This document shows, one piece after another, positions 1 to 8,931 of a DNA stretch of 64,000 nt (positions are counted from its first letter, which is position 1; each line of letters opens with the position of its first letter). The position numbers and the translations under genes were made by a program. The notes below the pieces were generated by a model. That model saw nothing but the letters and a program-made list of their open reading frames with translations. It did no database searches and was not told the DNA's origin. Origin of the DNA: Alloascoidea africana. Lineage: Eukaryota > Ascomycota > Alloascoideomycetes > Alloascoideales > Alloascoideaceae. The DNA lies in the NCBI GenBank assembly GCA_030581615.1, contig JAKTTT010000070.1:1-64000 (forward strand), written 5' to 3'.

Positions 1-66
1 TTGGCAATCCGAGGTTAATCAAATCATACAGAGTGCGGTTTTCGCAGTATTCCATCTGAATAAACA

Positions 67-2313
67 ATGTACTCTTTTTTAATTTTCGCTTTTGCGCTTT
101 TCCCACACAACCATTGGCTTCACGCCATGGCCCCAGTGATCCTCTACCTGGCCCTCTCCAACGGCTCCAACGGCTCCAACGGCTCCTCCGCCTCTCCCGC
201 CGCCGCCAGCAAAGCCGCCAGCTTCACCAGCAGTTCTTCCGCCAGCCGCCTCCGTCCACGGGCCCGCTGCCACTCGCGCTCGCGCTCCCCGTCTCCTGCC
301 GCTGCCTCTCCTCCTGCCCACCATTTTCCCTTCCTCTTCTTCTCCTCGCTCGTCTCATCTGCGTCCTCCTCGTCCTCCTCGAAACAAGACCTGTCTCGCA
401 TCCCGGCCCAGCTCCAGACCTCGTTCCCACCCATAAAGCCCGTGTCCTCGCTTCGTCGGCTCCTGGGGCTCATCGCCTCTCTAAGTTCTTCCACGGCAGA
501 CCTGGACTCGCCAATCCTTCTCTTCATCCCTGATACCCTCAAACCCACCCCATCCTCACCTCCAAATCCAACGTCTTTGGACTCAATTACCCATGCAAAG
601 GACATCCGCCAACTGTTAGACACCTACTTCCCCTTCCTGCCCATAATCATCGTCACATTGACCCCAAACTTGTCTATAAACAATGCAAATTACCACACGT
701 TTCTACCCCTCGTCTCCCTGCCTTCCTCCTCTTCCTCCTCATTATTATCTTCCACCACATCTTTGTCCACAACCACTCCCACTGCTCTTGGTGCTGGTGC
801 TGGTGCTGGATCCGGTCCCGGATCCACACCCCTGGGCTCTACACTAGGTGACGACTCCAGTTGTAACCATTTTTCCCTCATTGCCTCTTACCCCCCATCC
901 CAAGAAAATCTACGTCTAATTAAAAAAATATACACAGATACTCAAAACTCGTTGCAAACGCGCTTCCAAAGAGTCATGAAATGGATAGGACTAGCTGGTT
1001 CTCGAAACAATTACACCTTCCATTTCCATTCTTCATCCCCTGCTCCTCTCATTTCAAGCTCTCCACTCAATTTATTACTGGAAATCGATTACAAGGATCT
1101 TCTCAACTGTAAATCTCAATCTCAATCGACATTTACATCTACATCTACATCATTATCATCGACTGCCCACCAGCAACAGCTAAAGCAACAGCAACAGCAA
1201 CATCTCGAATCGTTAAAGCAACTCATTGGGAAATGGGATTTCCACGCATCCTCTCTTTCCTCCGACGATCTGCTGCTTGTGGCCTCTCTGATTTTCTCCC
1301 ATGCGTTGACCGCTCCTCCCACAGGTCCTGGGGATCTCGAACCTTTACTCATATCAAACAACAATCTACTTGCCTTTCTCTTTGCCGTTAGAAATTCTTA
1401 CCATCCAGGAAACCCATTCCACAACTTTCGCCACGCAGTCGACGTTTTACAAGTGACTTTTTACATGCTTTTATCCCTTAAACTTCTCGAACCTTTCCCC
1501 TATTTCAAGCCTTATTATCCCCATCCTTTACCTGACGAAACTGCAAATGCAAAAATTGCAAATGCAGTAATTTCTCGTCGTGACGCTCTCACCTTGCTTA
1601 TTGCCGCTATTGGACACGACGTTGGACATCCGGGCGTCACAAACCCGTTTCTCGTTACACATAACACCCCACTCGCTCAACTTTTTAACGACAAGAGCGT
1701 ACTCGAATCCTTCCATGCGGCCTCGTTTTCCAGAATTCTGTCTCTTTATTGGCCCCGTACCCAGTCCGATAAAGACATTCGAGAATTGATAAACGAATCG
1801 ATACTTGCAACGGACATGGCTCTGCATTTTGAATACGTGAACAGAGCAGCTGCACTTAAAAAGGAAATTACTTCAAGTTCAAGACATCATGGCCATTCCC
1901 ATCCATACCCCCATTCACAACAGGACAGTGCGAAGATGAAGGCTCTGTTTTGCTCTCTAATAATCAAATGTGCTGATATTTCAAACGTTTCACGACCCAG
2001 AGACGTTTCAATCGATTGGGGAATTTTCTTACAACGCGAGTTTTGCGAGATTTTTGAATTTGAAATTGGTCTAGGTGCAAGAAAACCCACAGAGAGAAAC
2101 CAATTTAAAGAAAATTTACCCGAGAATAATGGTGGGAAAGAGGTTGGATCCTTAATTGCAAAAGGCCAAATTTTTTTCATTGATATGTTTGCACTAGGAT
2201 TGTTTAAAGCCGTTGCAAGTTTGTTACCGGCTACGCAATTCATGCTTGATCAGACCAATGAAAATCTGATCTACTGGAGGAGTTTTGAGAAGGAGAAAGA
2301 ATTGGCAAAATAG
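67..2313 (+). CDS. PDE2: high-affinity cAMP phosphodiesterase (PDE2-like)
   Basis: Class I cyclic-nucleotide phosphodiesterase that hydrolyses cAMP and so lowers PKA signalling. The C-terminal third (from about residue 430) carries the family signature HNFRHAVDV (His452, His456), the metal-binding HDVGHPG (His517, Asp518, His521) and KCADISN (Asp637). The N-terminal 430 residues are low complexity, rich in Ser, Pro, Asn and Gln, and much longer than in S. cerevisiae Pde2 (526 aa against 748 here). ATG 67 is the first in frame. ATG 127 (residue 21, starting MAPVILYLAL) has a better context and resembles the Pde2 start, so it is a real alternative. No intron is needed. The 66 bases before it are leader or promoter and show no clear site. 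Confidence 0.93.
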   Translation: MYSFLIFAFALFPHNHWLHAMAPVILYLALSNGSNGSNGSSASPAAASKAASFTSSSSASRLRPRARCHSRSRSPSPAAASPPAHHFPFLFFSSLVSSASSSSSSKQDLSRIPAQLQTSFPPIKPVSSLRRLLGLIASLSSSTADLDSPILLFIPDTLKPTPSSPPNPTSLDSITHAKDIRQLLDTYFPFLPIIIVTLTPNLSINNANYHTFLPLVSLPSSSSSSLLSSTTSLSTTTPTALGAGAGAGSGPGSTPLGSTLGDDSSCNHFSLIASYPPSQENLRLIKKIYTDTQNSLQTRFQRVMKWIGLAGSRNNYTFHFHSSSPAPLISSSPLNLLLEIDYKDLLNCKSQSQSTFTSTSTSLSSTAHQQQLKQQQQQHLESLKQLIGKWDFHASSLSSDDLLLVASLIFSHALTAPPTGPGDLEPLLISNNNLLAFLFAVRNSYHPGNPFHNFRHAVDVLQVTFYMLLSLKLLEPFPYFKPYYPHPLPDETANAKIANAVISRRDALTLLIAAIGHDVGHPGVTNPFLVTHNTPLAQLFNDKSVLESFHAASFSRILSLYWPRTQSDKDIRELINESILATDMALHFEYVNRAAALKKEITSSSRHHGHSHPYPHSQQDSAKMKALFCSLIIKCADISNVSRPRDVSIDWGIFLQREFCEIFEFEIGLGARKPTERNQFKENLPENNGGKEVGSLIAKGQIFFIDMFALGLFKAVASLLPATQFMLDQTNENLIYWRSFEKEKELAK

Positions 2314-2995
2314 ACCAATCTTTACCATTTTTTTTGTTTTGTTTTAAATTTACATTTATCGGTTTTTTACGGTTTATTTTCTATTTTGTTTTGTTTTGTT
2401 TTGTTTTCTATTTCATTGTTCATTTTTCTCTATTCTTCTACTTTTCTGATCATGATGATGCATACTTTTATCCAGGCACAAAACAAAACGGACAAATATT
2501 TATTCCTCATGTTAACCGTTTTCATTTGTTTGGTACCATTTACTTATTTTTTTTTTTTTGACCTTATCTGTCTCCCCTCACTTTTTGAGAATCGTTTATC
2601 TTTTTTTTTTTTTTTCTTCCTCTTGTCTTTCTTTCTCTATCTATCTTTACCCATCATCCGAAGCCGTTGTACCATATTGCCATACCATATCATACATACA
2701 CATATACATAGCACCGATCTGATGAAGAAGCATGCCAGAACTCTTTTTTGTCCCGTGAGGTGAGTGAAAACCCACCACAGCCAATAGCCAGCGCACAATT
2801 TAACCTTCCCTCCCTCCCGCGTATTCCCGGTACCGGCCCCACATCTACACCTTCGATCTTCGGTAACTACTTCAACAGGCCAAAATCCCCCGGCACTTCT
2901 CCATCCTCCTCCAACAACAACAACAGCGACTGACGTCCTCCTCTTCGTCCTCTCTTTCCTGCTGGATCCATTATAGTTATCTGTTGTTGCCGACA
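2314..2995. other. intergenic: PDE2 3' region and ATP1 promoter/leader
   Basis: The first 330 bases are very T-rich, with several T runs of 8 to 14, and look like a 3' region followed by a poly(dT) nucleosome-poor promoter. From about 2700 the composition becomes balanced. A 60-codon open stretch at about 2751-2933 has no ATG start and reads as untranslated ATP1 leader. An ATG at 2722 opens a 13-codon upstream ORF just before a GTGAGT, so a 5'-leader intron is possible but unsupported. Confidence 0.5.
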
Positions 2996-4847
2996 ATGTT
3001 TCGAACTGCTCTTCGTCAATCCATCGTTGTCCGTGCTGGTGCTTCGCTCGCCGCTAAGAGACTCGTGAATGCGGTATGTCCAATAGCCTCCACCAAACAG
3101 AAACTTCCGGATTTCTTTTTTTTTTCAAAATTTTTGGAAGGGATCCCGGTTTGAACGAATTGACCTATAGAGACCAAGATCTGGCTAACATTGACTCCTG
3201 TTATAGACTCGTCCAGCCCTTGTTGCTGCTACCCATTCTCGAGGATATGCCACTGCAAAGGCCTCGCCCACCGAGGTTTCCTCCATCCTCGAAGAGAGGA
3301 TCCGGGGTGTTTCCGAAGAGGCAAACCTGAATGAAACCGGTAGAGTTCTTTCTGTTGGGTAAGCCAATTGCCATTGATTAAAAGAAAGAAAAAATATTGG
3401 TATACTAACCGGTGGTTTTAAAAGTGACGGTATTGCCCGTGTTTTTGGTTTGAACAACGTCCAAGCCGACGAACTCGTCGAGTTCTCCTCCGGTGTCAAG
3501 GGTATGGCCCTCAACTTGGAACCCGGCCAGGTCGGTATTGTGTTGTTCGGTTCCGATCGTCTTGTCAAGGAAGGTGAAACCGTCAAGAGAACCGGCAAGA
3601 TTGTTGATGTCCCCGTTGGACCCAATATTTTGGGACGTGTTGTGGATGCTCTGGGAAACCCCATCGATGGTAAGGGACCTATTGAGGCCTCTTCTTACTC
3701 CCGTGCCCAGATTAAGGCTCCTGGAATCTTGCCCCGTCGATCCGTTTTCGAGCCCATGCAAACAGGTCTTAAGGCCGTTGATGCTTTGGTCCCCATTGGC
3801 CGTGGACAACGTGAGTTGATCATTGGTGATCGTCAAACCGGTAAGACTGCCGTTGCCATTGACACCATCTTGAACCAAAAGAGATGGAACGACGGTAATG
3901 ATGAGTCCAAGAAATTGTACTGTGTCTATGTTGCCGTTGGACAAAAGAGATCCACCGTTGCCCAGCTCGTCCAGACTTTGGAACAACATGATGCTTTGAA
4001 ATACTCCATCATTGTTGCTGCCACTGCTTCTGAGGCTGCTCCTCTTCAGTACTTGGCTCCTTTCACTGCCTGTGCCATTGGTGAATGGTTCAGAGACAAC
4101 GGAAGACACTCTTTGATCATCTACGATGATTTGTCCAAACAGGCCGTTGCCTACCGTCAAATGTCTCTTTTGCTTCGTCGTCCTCCTGGTCGTGAGGCTT
4201 ACCCCGGTGATGTCTTTTATCTTCACTCCAGATTGTTGGAACGTGCTGCCAAGATGTCCGACAAGCTCGGTGGTGGATCCCTCACTGCTCTCCCCGTCAT
4301 TGAGACCCAAGGTGGTGATGTGTCTGCCTATATCCCCACCAACGTCATTTCCATTACCGATGGACAGATTTTCTTGGAAGCCGAGCTTTTCTACAAGGGT
4401 ATCAGACCCGCCATTAACGTCGGTCTTTCCGTCTCCCGTGTCGGTTCTGCTGCTCAGGTCAAGGCTATGAAACAGGTTGCCGGTTCCTTGAAGCTTTTCT
4501 TGGCTCAATACCGTGAAGTCGCCGCTTTCGCCCAATTCGGTTCCGATTTGGATGCCTCTACCAGATCTACTTTGGCCAGAGGTGAGCGTTTGACCCAACT
4601 TCTCAAGCAGAAACAATACTCTCCATTGGCTGCTGAGGAACAGGTCCCATTGATCTACGCCGGTGTTAACGGATACCTCGATAACGTCCCACTTGACAAG
4701 ATCCAACAGTTTGAAGAAGACTTTTTGGCATATTTGAGAGATAATGAGGCTACTTTGCTCGATTCTATTGCAACTGAGGGTAAGCTTTCCGATGAAAACT
4801 TGGCCAAGTTGAAGGGTATCACCGAATCCTTTGTTGCTGCTTTTTAA
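2996..4847 (+). CDS. ATP1: ATP synthase F1 subunit alpha, mitochondrial (3 exons)
   Basis: Alpha subunit of the F1 sector of mitochondrial ATP synthase in the matrix. Exons 2996-3073, 3207-3358 and 3425-4847 join to 550 codons (S. cerevisiae 545). Intron 1 starts GTATGT and has a GCTAAC branch. Intron 2 starts GTAAGC and has a perfect TACTAAC at 3403-3409, 15 nt before its acceptor. The Arg- and Ala-rich start ([15 protein letters not shown]) is a mitochondrial presequence. The spliced protein is nearly collinear with yeast Atp1, with Walker [11 protein letters not shown] near residue 210, the [11 protein letters not shown]-type region and C-terminal ESFVAAF. Two CTG codons fall at conserved leucines (NLNETG and VDALGNP), showing standard decoding of CTG. 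Confidence 0.98.
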
Positions 4848-5325
4848 ATAAAAGCGTTGATAGCAGAAAAAAAAAAGGAATACTAAAAAAAATCCCATCC
4901 CCAGAAAATTTGCAAAGAAAAAATTGATGAAAGAAATGTTCATTTTCTTTCATTTCAACATCCACCATAGAATCGAACCATCAGTTCTTCCTTATCCCCC
5001 TTAGAACTAAAACTTTATAAAAAAAAAGAAAGTCAAGTTTTGTGTTTAATTGATTGAGAATTATAAAAAGAAAAATAAAACAAGTTTATAGAGATGTGAT
5101 GGTTCCGTTGTAGTTTTTGACAGTAAATTGACAAGATAACTTGATTTTCTCCATGTTTGTGAAAGCAGGGTAATATGCCCCCAAAGATCTGATGTTTGAG
5201 AGGTAGTAGTACCTTCCAGCCTTTTTACAAGTTTGGAATTGGGAGAATTCTCAGTCTTGGATTCATATCCATCTTCATCGAGAACAACAAAAGAGGTCAA
5301 GTGTATATATAACAACAGAGGGGTT
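4848..5325. other. intergenic: ATP1 3' region and promoter of the thioesterase gene
   Basis: A/T-rich 3' region with A runs after the ATP1 stop, then a region open on both strands but without ATG starts. TATATAT at about 5303-5310 lies only about 16 bases before the chosen ATG 5326, too close to act as a normal TATA box for that start. No RNA gene is seen. Confidence 0.4.
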
Positions 5326-6429
5326 ATGTTGATGAATAATAGTAGGAGTTTAACAAAGGGAAGTTTGCTTTCCAGGACAATGATAACTCGACAGATTTCC
5401 AAATTTTCTACCCCTTGTCCTTGTGGTATCTCCAGGTTTCAGTATGTTTTATCCAGATCTAGAAACTTATCAAGCACGACGAGTATTAGAGCCAGTAGCA
5501 ATAGCAGTAACAGTGGTAGTTCGACGATGAAGAATGCGACTGGTGGTGGTAATAACAAAAACAGAAGGAGCAAAAAAGGGAGACCTATGCGAACTTTAGG
5601 CACGAGCTTTTTCCTTTTTGCATTGGGATATGGGATTCAAGTACGTCCTTTCAGTGATGTTTCTCCAATTTCAATAACAGGTAAAAGCAAAAGCAATGGT
5701 GAAAGTGAAAGTGAAAGCGAAAGTGAACGACTTGGAAGAATGTTGGAAACTCTGCCTTTGGTCAATGAATTAGAACAAAGTCCACATTTTGAGAAAGTAC
5801 CTTTGGAAAAATGGATCCCGGACGAACATCGCTTTTCTCACGTTGCACTGGGGCTGTTATCTGGAGTTGGGCATTTGAGTATTCCTCCCGTCATGTTTTC
5901 CAAAGTCGATAGGTCAAGTGAAGGGACAGAGACCAAGACCAAGACCAAGACAGAAGAAGCAGGAGGAGACAAGGGACAAAAAGAAGGAACGCCAGGCGCA
6001 AACACCACTTTCTATTCTTTTTATCATCTAGGTCCTCAACTTGTGAATCACGATGGGATAATCCATAATGGAATTCTGGCGACAATCATGGATGAAGGAC
6101 TCTGTTTCGCGGGTTTCCCCAGTTTACCTAACAAGTATGGTGTCACAGGTACACTTGATCTTCAATTCCACGAGATTTTAAAACCAAAGCGGAAACAATT
6201 ACACGGATCAAGCATCAATGGTGATAATCTTCCATACGAAGGTGTTTTTGTAATGTTAACGGCAGAAATTGTTGAGATCAAGGGTCGTAAATGCGTGGTT
6301 AAAGGCAAGTTGGAAAGTTTACCTCCTCAAGGTACAAATCGAAAGGGTAAACTTATTGCAGAAGGAACGTGTTATATAGTTGAGCCCAAATGGATCAAAT
6401 ACGTTTCCTGGCTTTTACCAGGGGCCTAA
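5326..6429 (+). CDS. mitochondrial thioesterase-superfamily (4HBT/PaaI-like) protein
   Basis: Probable hotdog-fold acyl-CoA thioesterase-like protein of 367 aa, of the fungal group that includes yeast Fmp10 and is distantly like human THEM4. The hotdog core is C-terminal: LVNHDGIIHNGILATIMDEG (about residue 240), the substrate-side helix, then GTLDLQFHEILKP and a late strand around GKLIAEGTCYIVEPKW. The N-terminus (MLMNNSRSLTKGSLLSRTMITRQ) is basic and Ser-rich like a matrix presequence. A Lys/Glu/Thr-rich insert lies near residues 200-225. ATG 5326 was chosen because the longer reading starts only at a TTG. The DNA encodes (GAAAGT)n- and (ACCAAG)n-like microsatellites inside the gene. Enzyme activity and substrate are not shown by sequence. 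Confidence 0.82.
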   Translation: MLMNNSRSLTKGSLLSRTMITRQISKFSTPCPCGISRFQYVLSRSRNLSSTTSIRASSNSSNSGSSTMKNATGGGNNKNRRSKKGRPMRTLGTSFFLFALGYGIQVRPFSDVSPISITGKSKSNGESESESESERLGRMLETLPLVNELEQSPHFEKVPLEKWIPDEHRFSHVALGLLSGVGHLSIPPVMFSKVDRSSEGTETKTKTKTEEAGGDKGQKEGTPGANTTFYSFYHLGPQLVNHDGIIHNGILATIMDEGLCFAGFPSLPNKYGVTGTLDLQFHEILKPKRKQLHGSSINGDNLPYEGVFVMLTAEIVEIKGRKCVVKGKLESLPPQGTNRKGKLIAEGTCYIVEPKWIKYVSWLLPGA

Positions 6430-6732
6430 GCCATCTGACCTGTTATGTTATGTTCTGTTATGTTTTTAGTTTTGGTAGAATGGACCAAGATAACGAAAAT
6501 TATGTACGTTAGGTACTAAATCTGTGATTATGATGTTTCTCATTCCAACAATGGAAGAATCAAGTGATTGCATCTGTCTCTAAGCAGTGAAACAGAAACT
6601 TTTTTACGAGAAAACGGTACGGCATATACGAGGATCGAACAATATATCTTGAATAATAATAAAAGTTTATAATAGTTTAATAAATTATGGAAGCTGCCTC
6701 GCCATAAGGCTCATTCTATGGGATGCTCTTTT
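6430..6732. other. convergent 3' intergenic region
   Basis: Space between the plus-strand thioesterase gene and minus-strand LSC1. It is A/T-rich, with TAATAATAATAAAAG-type polyadenylation-like signals near 6655-6685. No gene or RNA is seen. Confidence 0.4.
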
Positions 6733-7749
6733 TTACAAGAGACCACGCTTCACAAACTCGCTATACATGGCGTTTCCAAGTCTTGCTGGAGAACGCTCAA
6801 CAATGACACCGGCGTTTTCCAATGCGGTAATCTTGGACTTTGCATCACCTTTACCGCCAGCTACAATTGCACCGGCATGGCCCATTCTTCGTCCAGGTGG
6901 AGCAGATACACCGGCAATGAAAGAGCAAACGGGTTTGGGAGAAGCTCGCGTCAGATTGTGCTCTTTCAAAAACTCAGCAGCGTCTTCTTCGGCTGTACCG
7001 CCAATCTCACCAATCATGATGATTCCCTCGGTGGCATCGTCTTCGAGGAAAAGAGTAAGAGCATCGATGAAATTGGTCCCTGGGAAAGGGTCACCGCCCA
7101 TGCCGATGACAAGGGACTGGCCGAGGTTGACATTTGTGGTTTGGTTCACGGCCTCGTATGTAAGAGTTCCAGATCTTGAAACGATACCGATACGGCCCCT
7201 CTTGTGGATGCTCTGGGGCATGATTCCAATCTTGCACTGCTCGGGAGCAATGATTCCAGGACAATTGGGACCGACGAGTCTTGTTTTGGACTGGGACTTT
7301 AGAATGTCCACAACCCTCAACATATCGTGCTGTGGGATACCCTCTGTGATGCACACGGCCAGCGGGATCTCGGCCTCGACAGCCTCCTCGATGGCCTTTG
7401 CAGCCACAGGAGGAGGCACAAAGATGCCAGTGGCCGTGGCGCCGGCTTCACGAACAGCCTCGGACACGGTGCTGAAAATGGGCAAGTCAAGATGGGTCTG
7501 GCCGGCCTTCTTTGGGTTCGTTCCGCCCACCACCTTGGTGCCGTACTCGATTGCCTGTGTCGCATGGAAAGTGGCCTGTTTGCCCGTGAAGCCCTGGTAG
7601 ATGACCTTGGTCTCCGAGTTGATGGCCAGGTTCTTGATCGTGTCCTGGTAGCCTGAGCGGGCCACGGTGCCTGTAGCAAAACCCCGCACAGCAGATCCGG
7701 CGCGAGGCCCAAGCGATCTGGTCAGTGAAGCACGCAAAAGAGAAGACAT
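6733..7749 (-). CDS. LSC1: succinyl-CoA ligase alpha subunit, mitochondrial
   Basis: Alpha subunit of succinate-CoA ligase (TCA cycle), 338 aa, unspliced, slightly longer than yeast Lsc1 (329 aa). The ATG at 7749 was chosen because it gives a typical matrix presequence ([18 protein letters not shown]). The open frame upstream is GC-rich promoter sequence. The CoA-binding Rossmann part has [12 protein letters not shown] (residues 51-62). The ligase-CoA part has the phospho-acceptor loop [12 protein letters not shown] with His291. The C-terminus ends [10 protein letters not shown]. It is divergently paired with the SMN gene, 376 bp between the ATGs. Confidence 0.97.
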   Translation of the reverse strand: MSSLLRASLTRSLGPRAGSAVRGFATGTVARSGYQDTIKNLAINSETKVIYQGFTGKQATFHATQAIEYGTKVVGGTNPKKAGQTHLDLPIFSTVSEAVREAGATATGIFVPPPVAAKAIEEAVEAEIPLAVCITEGIPQHDMLRVVDILKSQSKTRLVGPNCPGIIAPEQCKIGIMPQSIHKRGRIGIVSRSGTLTYEAVNQTTNVNLGQSLVIGMGGDPFPGTNFIDALTLFLEDDATEGIIMIGEIGGTAEEDAAEFLKEHNLTRASPKPVCSFIAGVSAPPGRRMGHAGAIVAGGKGDAKSKITALENAGVIVERSPARLGNAMYSEFVKRGLL

Positions 7750-8125
7750 TGGCTCGGACGGCGTAATTGGACGAGACTGGTGCAAAATAGAACTTTGGGG
7801 GATGCGGTTGCAAAAACAAGAGGATGGAGAGGAGCAAGAAAAATCAAAACCAGAATCAGAATCGACTTCCCAGCCGAACAAGGAGGGCGCGTCACGTGGG
7901 CGAGAGGAGCGCAGCCGCTGGACCGGGCGAAAATACTCGAGCACGGAGCATTGGGATTGGTACTGGGTGCTGGGTGCTGGGTATCGTTGGGGTCTGGGGC
8001 ATGGATCCTGGTCTGGGCGTGAACGGCCGATTCGATCGTGGGCGTGGTCGTGAAGCTGGAGCTGGAGCTGTTCTGCTGGTGGTTGAGATGGACTTTCCAT
8101 CTCTTCAATCCACGCATCCCCCACG
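7750..8125. promoter_or_regulatory. bidirectional promoter between LSC1 and SMN
   Basis: A 376 bp gap between divergent ATGs. It is GC-rich relative to the window and has a short run of TGGGTGC-type repeats near 7965-7985. No TATA box is obvious. Long open frames on both strands here lack conserved content. Confidence 0.5.
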
Positions 8126-8768
8126 ATGGAAGAGAGAATCGTAAGAACGGTCTTTGAGTTTGGGGGCTGGAATCCAGTGTACTAATTGGATCTGCGAAGG
8201 AGATAGACACAAGCTCGAAAGACGCTTGGGACGATTCGGTGCTGGTGGAGGCGTGGGATCGAGCCGTCGATGAGTATAAAGTGCGTGCCATAATGAGGGA
8301 GATGCGAGAGTGAACGCTAACGTGTTGGATAGAAATACCACAAAGACTGCGATGTAGATATGGAAAACGGAGCCGAGGACACGCATGAGGAGGATACAAA
8401 GCCCGATCAGCCAACCTCGGTGCAAAAAGACCAAGGCGAAGATGAAGATGAAGATGAAGATGGACCTGCCCAGGAAAGAGAAGAGGAAGAAGACATAGAA
8501 AATGAAACCCAGCCCACGCCAATTGACCCACAGCACAAGCCCAGTGCAAATGAAACTCCTCCTGATGTTTCATCGACCGGGAACAAGTCAAGCTCGTCCC
8601 CTGAAAAGTGAGTTGTAACGTTAGTCTTGTTTTTGTCCTTTCCTAACGCGTCTCTTGTCTAGAGAGCTCCTGTCGGGCATGGACGAGGCCACCAAAAACC
8701 TCGTCATGGCATGGTACTGGTCGGGGTACTACAAGGGATTCTACGACGGCCAGAAGGCAAACAAGTAG
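8126..8768 (+). CDS. SMN1: survival motor neuron (SMN) orthologue, 4 exons
   Basis: Core of the SMN complex that loads Sm rings onto spliceosomal snRNAs. Proposed exons are 8126-8140, 8200-8280, 8333-8607 and 8663-8768, giving 158 aa (S. pombe Smn1 152 aa). Exon 2 encodes the Gemin2-binding helix, [16 protein letters not shown], and runs into EYK-KYHK at the exon 2/3 junction, like S. pombe. Exon 3 is an acidic, Pro/Ser linker. Exon 4 encodes the C-terminal YG box, [17 protein letters not shown] (residues 137-153), which mediates SMN self-association. Introns start GTAAGA, GTGCGT and GTGAGT, with TACTAAT, GCTAAC and CCTAAC branch sites. The exon 2 acceptor could be AAG at 8199 or, 3 nt later, GAG at 8202; both stay in frame. 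ARP8 follows 163 bp downstream. Confidence 0.9.
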
Positions 8769-8931
8769 CAGTAAATACATGACTAAACGGACTAAATTCT
8801 GTCTTTCCATCTCCATAATGATATTGATATTGATATTGATATTCTTCAAAACACCCATGCATCAGTGCCTCTTCTTCTTCACCACTCTCCATCTCCATCA
8901 CAGGCCCAGTGTTGTGTGCGAGATACCTGCG

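Noticed and set aside
79-881. Long minus-strand and alternative plus-strand frames over the PDE2 N-terminus
   Set aside because: They are by-products of the low-complexity Ser/Pro/Gly-rich coding sequence and have no conserved motif.
2748-2933. A 61-codon frame before ATP1
   Set aside because: It starts at TTG, not ATG, and is low-complexity leader sequence.
5061-5402. A 113-codon minus-strand frame overlapping the thioesterase start
   Set aside because: It starts at TTG, ends in poly-Phe from an A-rich 3' region, and overlaps a better-supported gene.
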